Shown: in pieces, positions 44,575 to 53,123 of the stretch
Layout of the letters: each line of letters starts with the position of its first letter
How positions within the stretch are numbered: the first letter of the stretch is position 1
Assembly: GCF_036084755.1 (NCBI RefSeq)
Contig: NZ_CP107968.1
Span: 2,300,501-2,364,500 of the forward strand
DNA length: 64,000 nt
Direction of reading: 5' to 3'
Source: Streptomyces sp. NBC_00370
GTDB lineage: Bacteria; Actinomycetota; Actinomycetes; Streptomycetales; Streptomycetaceae
The notes under the pieces: model-generated
What the model saw: the letters and a program-made list of their open reading frames with translations, nothing else
What the model was told of the DNA's origin: nothing
Database searches by the model: none
Translations under genes and position numbers: made by a program

Positions 44575-47078
44575 GCGGACGCGGGAGGCTGGCGCTGTGC
44601 GCCTTCGCCGCCACGCTGATGGCGGCGGGCTCGATGCTGCCGCTGGTCGACACGGTCGGCTGGCTGTTCCAGGCCGCTTTCCTGCTGGCGGTCATCAGCG
44701 GGGTCGGCGCGCTGGCCAGGCGGGCACCGCTGGCCAGACTGGCGACGATCCTGGTGCAGGCCGTCGTCGGGCTGCTGGAGCTGACGGTCGTCTTCGCCCG
44801 GGACCAGGCGCCGCTCGGGCTGCTGCCGACGCCTGACGTCATCCGGCAGTTCGGCACGCTGCTGACGGCGGGCAGCGACGACGTCAGCCGGTTCGCCATA
44901 CCGGCGCCCGCGACCGACGGCATCAAGCTGATGCTGATCGGCGGCGTCCTGGTGATCGGTCTCGCGGTGGACGCGCTGGCCGTGACGTTCCGCAGCGCGG
45001 CCCCCGCCGGGCTGCCGCTGCTCGCGCTCTACTCCGTGGCCGCCGGACTCTCCGGCGGGGCGGGCGGCTGGCTGTGGTTCCTGGTCGCCGCCTGCGGCTA
45101 TCTGCTGCTGTTGCTCGCCGAGGGCCGTGACCGGCTGTCCCAGTGGGGCCGGGTGTTCGGCGGCGCGCCGCAGGGCCAGGGCCGGGCGGCCCGAACGCCG
45201 GGCCACGCGCTGGCCCCGGCGCGTACGGGCCGCCGCATCGGTGTGCTGGCGCTCGGTATCGCCCTGGTGGTCCCGGCCGCCCTGCCCGCCATGGGCGACG
45301 GGCTGCTGGCAGGCGCGGGGACGGGCAACGGCTCGGGGGTGGGCGGCGGGGGCACGATCTCCGCGGTGAACCCCCTGGTCTCGCTCCAGGACAACCTGAA
45401 CCAGCCGGAGGACCGGGAGGCCCTGCGCTACCGGACCACGCAGGCCGCCGGCTCGGACATGTATCTGCGGATCATGGCCCTCGACACGTTCGACGGGACG
45501 TCCTGGCGCTTCTCGCAGCGCAAGGTCGACGACGTACCGGAGGAGCTGCCCAACCCGCCGGGCCTCTCCCCCGACGTGCGGACCACGAAGGTCACGACCA
45601 ACATCACGGCGGCCGGCTGGTACCGGCAGAACTACCTCCCGATGCCCTACCCGGCGACGAAGGTGAAGATCGAGGGCCGCTGGCGCTTCGAGCCGGTGGG
45701 CCGCACCCTCGTCGGCGACCGGGGGCAGTCGACCCGTGGCGCCGAGTACCAGGTCGAGAGCCTGGAGGTGGATCCGACCAGCGAGCAGCTGGCGTCGGCC
45801 CCGCAGGCGTCCAAGGCGCTGCGCGACGAGTACACGAAGGTGCCGAACAGGCTGCCCGGCGTGGTGAAGGAGACCGCCGAGGACGTCACGGCGGGCGCGA
45901 CGACCGACTACGCGAAGGCCGTCAAGCTCCAGGACTGGTTCGCGATGGACGGCGGTTTCAAGTACGACGTCTCGGTCAACTCCGGCACCGGGATCTCGGC
46001 GATCACCAAGTTCCTCCAGGACAAGAGGGGCTTCTGCATCCACTTCTCCTTCGCCATGGCGGCGATGGCCCGCACGCTCGGCATCCCGGCCCGGGTCGCC
46101 GTGGGCTTCACCCCCGGCACCCCCGAGGGGGACATCGTGTCCGTCGGTCTCAACGACGCCCACGCGTGGCCCGAGTTGTACTTCGAAGGCGTGGGCTGGA
46201 CGCGTTTCGAGCCGACCCCGAGCCGTGGCAGCATCCCGGACTACACCGTCGCCGACACCCCGTCCGGGGTGCCGAGCAGCACGGAGGCGCCGGACTCGGC
46301 GGCTTCGGGCGCGCCGTCGGCAGCCCCGTCCTCGTCGAGCAGCTGCGCCGAGCAGACGCGCCGGATCGGTGAGTGCGACGCGGCCGCCCCGCTGGGTGTG
46401 CAGCCGCCCACCGACTCGGGCACCCCGACGGGAACCTGGATCGGGATCGCGCTGGCCGCGCTCGCCGTTCTGCTGATCCCGCTGCTGCCGTTGTTGTGGC
46501 GGGTGCGGGTACGGGCGCGACGGCTCAGGTCCGGGTACGGCGACCACGCGTCGGTGGACGGCCCCTCGTGGGTCGTGACGGACGCGGACGGGGACAGCGG
46601 AGCGGCCGTCGGCCGGGGCGGCGCGCCGCCGACGCCCGCCGTCGCCGCGGAGCGTGCCCTGGCGGCCTGGCGGGAGCTGATCGACACGGCGTGGGACCAC
46701 GGCATCCCGCCCGACGAGTCGCAGACCCCGCGTAAGGCCGCGGACCGGGTCGTACGGCTCGGCCGGCTGGAGCAGCCGGCGGCCGACGCGGTGCACCGGG
46801 TGGCCGGGGCCGTGGAGCAGGCGCTGTACGCGCCGGAGCCACGGCCGGGTGTGGGGCTCGCCGAGGACACCCGGCTGGTGCGGGCCGGGCTACGGGCGTC
46901 CGTCGGGCGCTGGACCCGGCTGCGGGCACTTCTCGTGCCTCGCTCGTCCATTCGGGTGATATGGGCCCTGTCGGAGCGCTGGACGGCCTTCACCGACCGG
47001 TGGGGTGTGCACAGGCTGCGGCTCGACCGCTGGACGGCCTTCGTGGCGCGGCTGCGGCCCGCCAGGCAGCGCGGCTGA
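44571..47078 (+). CDS. Transglutaminase-like membrane protein (TgpA type)
   Basis: An 835-residue protein. About six membrane helices in the first 230 residues form a DUF3488-like module, then an external domain with the transglutaminase core: catalytic Cys near residue 489 in RGFCIHFSFAMAAMARTLGIPARVAVGF (cited as RGFCIHFSF) and His in NDAHAWPELYF. A last helix near residue 630 precedes a DUF4129-like cytoplasmic region. It probably forms or modifies isopeptide bonds at the cell surface. GGAGG lies six bases before the ATG. Confidence 0.92.
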   Translation: MSGRGRLALCAFAATLMAAGSMLPLVDTVGWLFQAAFLLAVISGVGALARRAPLARLATILVQAVVGLLELTVVFARDQAPLGLLPTPDVIRQFGTLLTAGSDDVSRFAIPAPATDGIKLMLIGGVLVIGLAVDALAVTFRSAAPAGLPLLALYSVAAGLSGGAGGWLWFLVAACGYLLLLLAEGRDRLSQWGRVFGGAPQGQGRAARTPGHALAPARTGRRIGVLALGIALVVPAALPAMGDGLLAGAGTGNGSGVGGGGTISAVNPLVSLQDNLNQPEDREALRYRTTQAAGSDMYLRIMALDTFDGTSWRFSQRKVDDVPEELPNPPGLSPDVRTTKVTTNITAAGWYRQNYLPMPYPATKVKIEGRWRFEPVGRTLVGDRGQSTRGAEYQVESLEVDPTSEQLASAPQASKALRDEYTKVPNRLPGVVKETAEDVTAGATTDYAKAVKLQDWFAMDGGFKYDVSVNSGTGISAITKFLQDKRGFCIHFSFAMAAMARTLGIPARVAVGFTPGTPEGDIVSVGLNDAHAWPELYFEGVGWTRFEPTPSRGSIPDYTVADTPSGVPSSTEAPDSAASGAPSAAPSSSSSCAEQTRRIGECDAAAPLGVQPPTDSGTPTGTWIGIALAALAVLLIPLLPLLWRVRVRARRLRSGYGDHASVDGPSWVVTDADGDSGAAVGRGGAPPTPAVAAERALAAWRELIDTAWDHGIPPDESQTPRKAADRVVRLGRLEQPAADAVHRVAGAVEQALYAPEPRPGVGLAEDTRLVRAGLRASVGRWTRLRALLVPRSSIRVIWALSERWTAFTDRWGVHRLRLDRWTAFVARLRPARQRG

Positions 47079-47141
47079 GCCCAGGGGCCCCGGGCCAGGC
47101 GGCCGGGGCCCCGAGGCCGGGGCACCTGGTGACACGGCTGG

Positions 47142-47188
47142 GTACGGCTGAGGGGCGGACGCGTATCGCGTCCGCCCCTCAGCCGTAC
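47142..47188. terminator. Bidirectional terminator, 22-bp perfect stem
   Basis: Bases 47142-47163 and 47167-47188 are exact reverse complements with a TAT loop. It separates the transglutaminase gene from the convergent DUF3040 gene. Confidence 0.92.
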
Positions 47189-47274
47189 GGTCTCTGTTCG
47201 CCGGGCTCTGTTCGTCCGGCTCTGTTCGTCCGTCCGGCGCTGACTGCTATCTGTCCGGATTCGATCTGCCGGGC

Positions 47275-47673
47275 TTACTGGCCCTGTTCGTCACGGCGGC
47301 GCTGCCACCGCTCCTCGATCCGGTTCATCACCGAACGACGTGGTTTGGGTTGTCGGCGGCCGGCCGGGGGGCCGCCACCGGCGGCCTGTTGCTCACCGGG
47401 CTTGGGCGCCTTGCGCCAGCCGGTGACCGCCAGGACCGCGCAGCCCAGCATGACGAGAAACCCCACCACGCTGACCCAGATCTGCTGGGCGACCATTCCA
47501 GACATGAGGAGCGCGATACCCACCAGGAAGCCTGCGACCGCCTGATAGACCCGTCGCCGGGTGTATGTACGCAGCCCGCTTCCCTCAAGCGCTGTCGCGA
47601 ACTTGGGATCTTCGGCGTACAGCGCTCGCTCCATTTGCTCGAGCATTCGCTGCTCGTGCTCCGAGAGCGGCAC
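47275..47673 (-). CDS. DUF3040 family membrane protein
   Basis: A 132-residue protein. MPLSEHEQRMLEQMERALYAEDPKFA is the DUF3040 signature, two membrane helices follow (about residues 44-63 and 66-86), and a basic C-terminal tail ends the protein. Function unknown; typical of actinobacteria. The GTG follows AGGAGG. The 274 bases upstream (47674-47947) contain no gene that I can support. Confidence 0.9.
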   Translation of the reverse strand: MPLSEHEQRMLEQMERALYAEDPKFATALEGSGLRTYTRRRVYQAVAGFLVGIALLMSGMVAQQIWVSVVGFLVMLGCAVLAVTGWRKAPKPGEQQAAGGGPPAGRRQPKPRRSVMNRIEERWQRRRDEQGQ

Positions 47674-47947
47674 GGAGTCCTCCTAGTCGTCGGTCGCGGG
47701 GGGCGACCGGTATGCGGCCCCTTCAAGAATAGGCAGGGATTCGCCCCCGTGAAACCCGCCCTCAACGCCATTTAGCCATTCCGGGCCGCCATGCGGGCTC
47801 GGCTGCTGAGGCGTTGATTCCCCAACGACCGATCCGTCATGCCGGATGGTGTACCCCGATCATACGGCGCGAAGCGCGCTACCGGGTGGCCTGTGGCGGA
47901 CTGCATGCGCCGCTGCACCGCTGATCAAGCAGCCGATCAGCGGTCCG

Positions 47948-48733
47948 TCAGGTCCGCTTCTCGCCCAGGACGTGCAGCTGGGTGGCGATGGAGTGGAACG
48001 AAGGCAGCTCGGCCGCGGCGGCCTCCAGCCTCAGCAGGGCGTCCAGGGCGCCCGGCTGGGTGTCCACGAGACCCCCGGGGACCAGGTCGGCGAAGACCCG
48101 GACGCCGTGCACGGAGGCGACGTCGAGACCGGCCGCCGCCACCAGTCCGGTGAGCTGTTCGGCGCTGAACCGCCTGGGCACCGGGTCGCCCTCGCCCCAG
48201 CGCCCCGCCGGGTCGGTGAGCGCCTGCCGGGCCTCGTTGAAGTGACCGGCCAGCGCCCTGGCGAGCACGGCGCCGCCGAGACCTGCGGCGAGCAGGCTGA
48301 GGGCCCCTGCGGGGCGCAGGGCGTCCACGGCGTTGCGCACGCCCTCGGCCGGGTCGTCCACGTACTCCAGGACGCCGTGGCACAGCACGGCGTCGAAGCC
48401 GCCGCGCTCGACGACGTCGAACAGGCCGAGGATGTCGCCCTGGACACCGCGGACCCGCTCGGCGACGCCGGCCTCGGCGGCCCTGCGCTCCAGCGCGAAG
48501 AGCGCGTTGGGGCTCGGGTCGACGACGGTGACGCGATGGCCGAGCCGGGCGACGGGGACCGCGAAGTTACCCGTGCCGCCGCCGGTGTCCAGCACGTCGA
48601 GGCTGTTCTCCTGCGAGACCTTGACCCGGCGGTCGAGGGCGTCCCGCAGGACCTCCCAGACCACGGCGGTGCGGAGAGAACCCCGGGGGCGCGATGGCGT
48701 CTCTCCACCGATGACAGGGGAAGGGTCCGACAC
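47948..48733 (-). CDS. SAM-dependent class I methyltransferase
   Basis: A 261-residue methyltransferase. Motif I is LDVLDTGGGTGNFAVPVA, then VTVVDPSPNALFALE, GVQGDILGLFDVV and DAVLCHGVLEYVDDP. The overall layout resembles SmtA/CmoM-like enzymes. Substrate unknown. It starts at GTG 48733 with GAGGAG upstream and lies 133 bases downstream of the HEPN gene. Confidence 0.88.
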   Translation of the reverse strand: MSDPSPVIGGETPSRPRGSLRTAVVWEVLRDALDRRVKVSQENSLDVLDTGGGTGNFAVPVARLGHRVTVVDPSPNALFALERRAAEAGVAERVRGVQGDILGLFDVVERGGFDAVLCHGVLEYVDDPAEGVRNAVDALRPAGALSLLAAGLGGAVLARALAGHFNEARQALTDPAGRWGEGDPVPRRFSAEQLTGLVAAAGLDVASVHGVRVFADLVPGGLVDTQPGALDALLRLEAAAAELPSFHSIATQLHVLGEKRT

Positions 48734-48866
48734 GGCAGTTGACTCCTCGGCGCGGTGCCGCGCTGGCGGCGGGACAAGAAAGGTGCAGGCTGCCGCCCAC
48801 CCTATTGCCTCGGCAGGGCCTCCCGGCCCCCTGGAGCGTGCCGCCCTGTCCTCAACCTCGCGGGCG

Positions 48867-49406
48867 TCACCCGGCGGCGTCGTCCTGCGCGGACTGCTCG
48901 GGCCGCGGCGCGGGGAGCACCGGCTCCAGCACCAGGAGCCGCTCGACCAGCCGCAGGAACATGGCGGTGTCCCGCAGCAGATCGTCGGCGTCGCGGCTGC
49001 TCGCAGCGCCCTGTATGCCCGCCTCCGCGAGCGCCCTGCGCTGGGCTCCGGAGGCGAACAGGGCGCTCCACTCGGAGAGTTCGGGTGCGATCTCCGGCAG
49101 CACCTCCCAGGCGCTGCGGATCCGGCGGCGCCGCTGCGTCGTGGCCTCCGGGCGGCCACGGGCGGCGAGGACGGCCGCCGCGGTGCGCAGCGCGGCGAGG
49201 TGGGCGGTGGCATAGCGCTCGTTCGGAGTGGCCAGGGTCGCCGCCTCGTCGAGGCCCGTGCGGGCCTGGGCGAGGAGATCGAGTGCGGCGGGTGGCGCCG
49301 TGGCCCGTCGCAGGACGGGGTGGACGTCACCGGGCGGACCGGTCAGTGAGGGGGCAGGGCCGCCTGTCGGTCGCCGGCGTGCGGCGCCGGCGTAGGAGCT
49401 GGCCAT
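48867..49406 (-). CDS. HEPN domain protein, SAV_6107 family
   Basis: A 179-residue all-helical protein that matches, from memory, the SAV_6107 HEPN family of Streptomyces. The segment ERYATAHLAALRTAAAVLA contains R-x4-H (RYATAH, about residues 64-69), the RNase motif of active HEPN domains, though the residue after Arg is Tyr where Asn, His or Asp is usual. DVHPVLRR and AWEVLPEIAPELSEWSALFASG are conserved helices. No nucleotidyltransferase partner is adjacent. AGGAGG precedes the ATG. Confidence 0.82.
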   Translation of the reverse strand: MASSYAGAARRRPTGGPAPSLTGPPGDVHPVLRRATAPPAALDLLAQARTGLDEAATLATPNERYATAHLAALRTAAAVLAARGRPEATTQRRRRIRSAWEVLPEIAPELSEWSALFASGAQRRALAEAGIQGAASSRDADDLLRDTAMFLRLVERLLVLEPVLPAPRPEQSAQDDAAG

Positions 49407-49928
49407 GACGAACCTCCTGTCGTCGTGTGACGGCGCTGTGGCCGTATGTGTCCATCCTGGGGGCTACCACTGACAATCGGCCTTGACCTGCACCTTTCTC
49501 TCGTTTGTCGGCCATACCTGTTCTGTCGGGTGCCCGCTCGGACGGCCGCTATCTGTCGGCAGCACGAACGCCGGTACGGCGGGCTCGTCCTTCCGAGCCC
49601 GCCGTACCGGCGTTTCCCCCGTGCCCCCGTTGTCCCCCGTATCCCCCGGGCTTCCCCCGTCGTCCCCCGGTACAGCCGGAGAGCCCGATCCCCCGTGGTC
49701 GGCCGGGCCCTCCGGAGTGCACCCCCGTTACGTCGGGGGAGCCGCACCGTTCCGCAGCCCCGTGCCGGCGGTACCGGTGCGCGCGCCCCTTCCGTGGACT
49801 CCACTCTTCCGTTCCCACGGCTCGCGGCCTATCCGCGCGGCTACTCATCCGGACGCCTAGGTACCCCTACTCAGCCGTGTGTGTCCGACCCCACCCCAGG
49901 AGCGGCCCGGCTGGCTACGATCGCGTCC
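49407..49928. other. Intergenic region: stem-loop and G5-tract array
   Basis: No gene is seen. A perfect 21-bp stem (49567-49587 with 49594-49614, 6-base loop) is followed on the plus strand by six C5 runs at 49616, 49624, 49634, 49643, 49654 and 49664, and one more at 49690. On the minus strand these are G5 runs, a strong potential G-quadruplex. A -10-like TACGAT (49916-49921) leads the DUF4126 gene. Confidence 0.85.
49567..49614. terminator. Perfect 21-bp stem-loop
   Basis: Left arm 49567-49587, right arm 49594-49614, six-base loop. It lies between divergent genes, so it is not at a gene end; it could stop read-through, or act as a binding or cruciform site. Confidence 0.6.
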
Positions 49929-50540
49929 GTGTCCGTACTCCCTCTCATATTCACCAGCGGCTGGGCCAGCGGGATCAACGCCTACGCCGTCGTCCTGCTG
50001 TTCGGCGTCTTCGGCGCCACCGGGCTGACCGACGAGGTGCCCGAAGCGCTGCAGCGCCCCGATGTGCTGATCGCCGCCGGCGTGCTGTTCCTCTGCGAGG
50101 CGGTGGCGGACAAGATCCCGTACGTCGACTCGCTCTGGGACTCGGTGCACACCGTGATCAGACCCGTGTCGGGCGCCGTGGTCGGGGCGTTGCTGGCCGG
50201 GCAGAGCGGCTCGGTCCCCGAGCTGGCCGCCGGCGCGGTCGGCGGCTCCACGGCGCTGGTCAGCCATCTGGTGAAGGCCGGGACCCGGATGGCGATCAAC
50301 ACCTCCCCCGAACCGTTCAGCAACGTCATCATGTCCACGACCGAGGATCTGGGCGTCGCCGGGATCATCACCTTCGCGATCTTCCATCCGGTCGGCGCCG
50401 CCGTCGTGGCGGGCACGCTGCTGGTGCTCGGCACCGTCACCGCGCTGTTCCTCGTGTCGCGGATCCGGGCGTTCCTGCGACGCAGGGCGCAGCGCAGGGC
50501 GGAGCGACGCGCGGGACAGGCTGTCGGTCCCCCCGTCTAA
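49929..50540 (+). CDS. DUF4126 family membrane protein
   Basis: A 203-residue protein with about five membrane helices, including LPLIFTSGWASGINAYAVVL at the start and IITFAIFHPVGAAVVAGTLL near residue 155, and a basic tail (RRRAQRRAERR). CEAVADKIPYVDSLWDSVHT is the conserved DUF4126 loop. Function unknown. The GTG at 49929 lies 7 bases after TACGAT with no Shine-Dalgarno, implying a leaderless mRNA; longer in-frame versions run into the G5-tract region and are unlikely. Confidence 0.85.
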   Translation: MSVLPLIFTSGWASGINAYAVVLLFGVFGATGLTDEVPEALQRPDVLIAAGVLFLCEAVADKIPYVDSLWDSVHTVIRPVSGAVVGALLAGQSGSVPELAAGAVGGSTALVSHLVKAGTRMAINTSPEPFSNVIMSTTEDLGVAGIITFAIFHPVGAAVVAGTLLVLGTVTALFLVSRIRAFLRRRAQRRAERRAGQAVGPPV

Positions 50541-50550
50541 AATCACGGGC

Positions 50551-52065
50551 ATGGCGGGGATTGTGGTGATCGGCGCCGGGATGGGCGCCATGGCGGCGGC
50601 CGCCCGGCTGGCCGTGGCGGGCCACCGGGTGACGGTGTACGAGCGCGCGGCGACGTACGGCGGCTCGGTCGGCAGGTTCGAGCGGGACGGCTTCGTGTTC
50701 GACACGGGGCCGGGGCTGCTGCATCTGCCCGCCGTCTACCGCGACTTGTTCGTGAAGACGGGCAAGGAGCCGCTGGAGCGGTGCGTCGAGGTCGGCGCGG
50801 TCGACCCGGCGAGCCGGCATGTCTTCGCCGACGGCGCCGACGTACTCCTGCCGAACGCGTCCCGGGCCGGTGTCGTCACCGCCCTGGACGGGGCCCTGGG
50901 CGCGGGCGCCGGTGAGCGCTGGGCGGACTTCCTCGGCCGCGCCAGGGACGCGTGGGAGCGGTCGAGGCGGCCCCTGTTGGAGGAGCCGCTGTGGCCGGAT
51001 CACCAGGTGCTCGGCCGCGACCCGTATCCGGCCGTGCCCAGGAAGCGGCTGCTGCGCGGTGCCAGGCTGGCCTCCACCGTCGCCGAGATCGGCGCCTGGG
51101 AGCTGACGGACCCCCGGCTGGCGGCCCTGCTCGACGGGTACGCGCTGGCGTACGGGCTCGATCCGCGCGGCACACCGGCGAGCGCCGCCGTGCTGCCGTA
51201 TCTGGAGCAGACCTTCGGCAGCTGGTATGTGCGCGGCGGGATGCGGGAGTTGGCCCGCGCGGTGTACGAGCGGTGCGTGGCCCGCAAGGTGCGGTTCGTC
51301 TTCGACGCCGAGGTGACCCGGATCGTGGAGAAGGACGGAGCGGCCGTGGGCGTCGAGCTGGCCGACGGGACGGTCGCCGAAGCCGACCAGGTGGTGGCCG
51401 GGGTCGCCCCCGCCGCCCTGGTGGAGTCGGCGCTGTGGGCGGACGGCGACGTACGGCCTGCGGACGCGGCGGACCCGACGGCGGCGGCCGGCCGGTTCAC
51501 CGTGCTGCTGGCGCTGCGCGGCGCGCGTCCCGCGGGCACGGCCCACCGCACGGTGGTGCACTCCCCCGACGGGTCGGCCGAGGCCGCCGACATCTTCGGC
51601 GGCCGGACGGCCGCGCGACCCACGGTCACGGTGCTGCGCCCCGACGACCCGGGGACCCGCCCCGACGACGGCCATGAGGCCGTGACGCTCACGGCGACGG
51701 TCGCCCCGCACGGCGGCCGGGTCGACTGGTCGGACGGCGCGCTGCGCGAGCGGTACGCGGACGTGCTGGTGGCGGCGGCCGGCGCCGCCGTACCCGACCT
51801 GACGGCGCGGACGCTCTGGCGCGAGGTGCGCACCCCCGCCGAAACGGCGGAGCAGACGGGCGCCGCGGGAGGCCGGGTGCCGGCCCCGGCCCTGGCGGGC
51901 GCCGGCGGCCGACTGCTGCGGCCGGCGAACGCGACGCGGCTGCGCGGGCTGACCCTGGCGGGCGGCTGGGCACACCCGGGCGGCGGCCTGGCACACGCGG
52001 GCATGTCGGGCGCGCTGGCGGCCGGCCTGATCGTCGAGGGGGCGGACTTCCGCGGCTCGCGGTGA
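50551..52065 (+). CDS. FAD-dependent phytoene-desaturase-like oxidoreductase
   Basis: A 504-residue flavoprotein. IVVIGAGMGAMAAAARLAVAG is the FAD-binding loop at residues 4-24, with GGSVGRFERDGFVFDTGPGLLHLP matching CrtI-type desaturases and GGWAHPGGGLAHAGMSGALAAGLI the C-terminal FAD motif. No carotenoid genes lie nearby, so the substrate is open. It begins 10 bases after the DUF4126 gene and may be co-transcribed with it. Confidence 0.88.
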   Translation: MAGIVVIGAGMGAMAAAARLAVAGHRVTVYERAATYGGSVGRFERDGFVFDTGPGLLHLPAVYRDLFVKTGKEPLERCVEVGAVDPASRHVFADGADVLLPNASRAGVVTALDGALGAGAGERWADFLGRARDAWERSRRPLLEEPLWPDHQVLGRDPYPAVPRKRLLRGARLASTVAEIGAWELTDPRLAALLDGYALAYGLDPRGTPASAAVLPYLEQTFGSWYVRGGMRELARAVYERCVARKVRFVFDAEVTRIVEKDGAAVGVELADGTVAEADQVVAGVAPAALVESALWADGDVRPADAADPTAAAGRFTVLLALRGARPAGTAHRTVVHSPDGSAEAADIFGGRTAARPTVTVLRPDDPGTRPDDGHEAVTLTATVAPHGGRVDWSDGALRERYADVLVAAAGAAVPDLTARTLWREVRTPAETAEQTGAAGGRVPAPALAGAGGRLLRPANATRLRGLTLAGGWAHPGGGLAHAGMSGALAAGLIVEGADFRGSR

Positions 52066-52106
52066 CGCGGCGTGCGGTGGCCGGCGCACGCGCGCCCGCC
52101 GCCGTC

Positions 52107-53072
52107 TTAGTACCGGTACTGCTGCTCGTTGTAGGCATTCGGGTCGTAGCCGTACTGCTGCTGCGGATCTTCCTGCGGCATCGGCGGAACCTGCTGGTCC
52201 GCTTCTCGTTGCTGCGGTACCCACACCCCGCCGGGCGGTGTGTCGTTGTACTGCTGAGCGGCATACGGGTCGGCGTACTGCTGCTGGTCCTGGTAACCGC
52301 CGTTGGCGTCGTACGCGCTGTACTGCTGGCCGCCGTTGGCCGATCCGGCATACGGGTCGGAGTACGGGGCGTACTGCTGCTGCTGTCCGGTGCCGTAGTC
52401 GTACTGCGTCCCATAACCGGCCTGGTCCGTGGGGTACGCCTGCTGCGCCGCGTAGGCGTCCTGGCCGGTGTCCTCCTGCGCCGCGTACGGGGCGTCCTGT
52501 GCCGGGTAGGGCCCCTGCGCCGCGTACGGCTGCTGCCCGTAGCCCGGGTAGTTCTCGTAGCCGGTGCCGTAGTCGCCCTGCGCGCCCGGGGAGTTGACCG
52601 TGTAGCCGGTGCCGGTGTCGTAGACCCCGTACTGGCCGGTGTCGTCGGGCATCGGCTGCGGTTCGTAGATCGAGGCGGGTCCCGTCGCCTCGGCCGTCAT
52701 CGCCGTCTCGTCGACGGGCGGGTAGTCGACCGGGGTGTACTGGAGATCGCTGACCTCCAGGCTGGGTTCGGCTGTCGCGGCCGGAGCCTGCGCCTTGCGG
52801 CGGGGGTTCTCGCGCGGGCTGCCGCCGACCGCCCAGCCGGCCGAGAAGCCGCGGCGGAAGGAGAGCGTCACATACGTCTGACCGACGGCGAACGCGACGG
52901 CGCCCAGGGCGATGACGACTATCTGCGGCATCAGCACACCGATGACGACGCCCAGGAATCCGGTGAAGGCGAGCAACCGCCAGCGCAGCCGCGCCTTGTA
53001 CTGCAGCAGCACCTCGCCGAGCAGCCACAGGGCCACGATGCCGAATGCGATGTAGAGGACCGTCCAGCCCAT
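52107..53072 (-). CDS. Membrane protein with Tyr/Gln-rich disordered tail
   Basis: A 321-residue protein. Two or three membrane helices fill the first 65 residues (WTVLYIAFGIVALWLLGEVLL; LLAFTGFLGVVIGVLMP; VVIALGAVAFAVGQ). From about residue 125 to the end the sequence is low-complexity, dominated by Tyr, Gln, Gly, Asp, Pro and Ala, with four YAAQ repeats and ending in QQYRY. The composition is like prion-like or phase-separating domains. No family is recognised beyond actinobacterial homologues that I recall only loosely. Confidence 0.75.
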   Translation of the reverse strand: MGWTVLYIAFGIVALWLLGEVLLQYKARLRWRLLAFTGFLGVVIGVLMPQIVVIALGAVAFAVGQTYVTLSFRRGFSAGWAVGGSPRENPRRKAQAPAATAEPSLEVSDLQYTPVDYPPVDETAMTAEATGPASIYEPQPMPDDTGQYGVYDTGTGYTVNSPGAQGDYGTGYENYPGYGQQPYAAQGPYPAQDAPYAAQEDTGQDAYAAQQAYPTDQAGYGTQYDYGTGQQQQYAPYSDPYAGSANGGQQYSAYDANGGYQDQQQYADPYAAQQYNDTPPGGVWVPQQREADQQVPPMPQEDPQQQYGYDPNAYNEQQYRY

Positions 53073-53123
53073 GCCCGCCCCTCTCCTGCGGCCGCCGCCC
53101 CGGGACAGGGCGGGTGCGGCCGG

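Noticed and set aside
44010..46796. A 928-codon frame antisense to the DUF58 and transglutaminase genes
   Set aside because: Arg/Gly/Gln-rich shadow typical of high-GC DNA; the opposite strand has clear domains and coupled starts.
47674..47947. Possible small gene in the gap before the DUF3040 gene
   Set aside because: No frame with a ribosome-binding site and plausible composition was found.
49616..49694. Evenly spaced C5 runs considered as a CRISPR array
   Set aside because: Repeats are only five bases with 3-6 base gaps; there are no spacers of CRISPR length.
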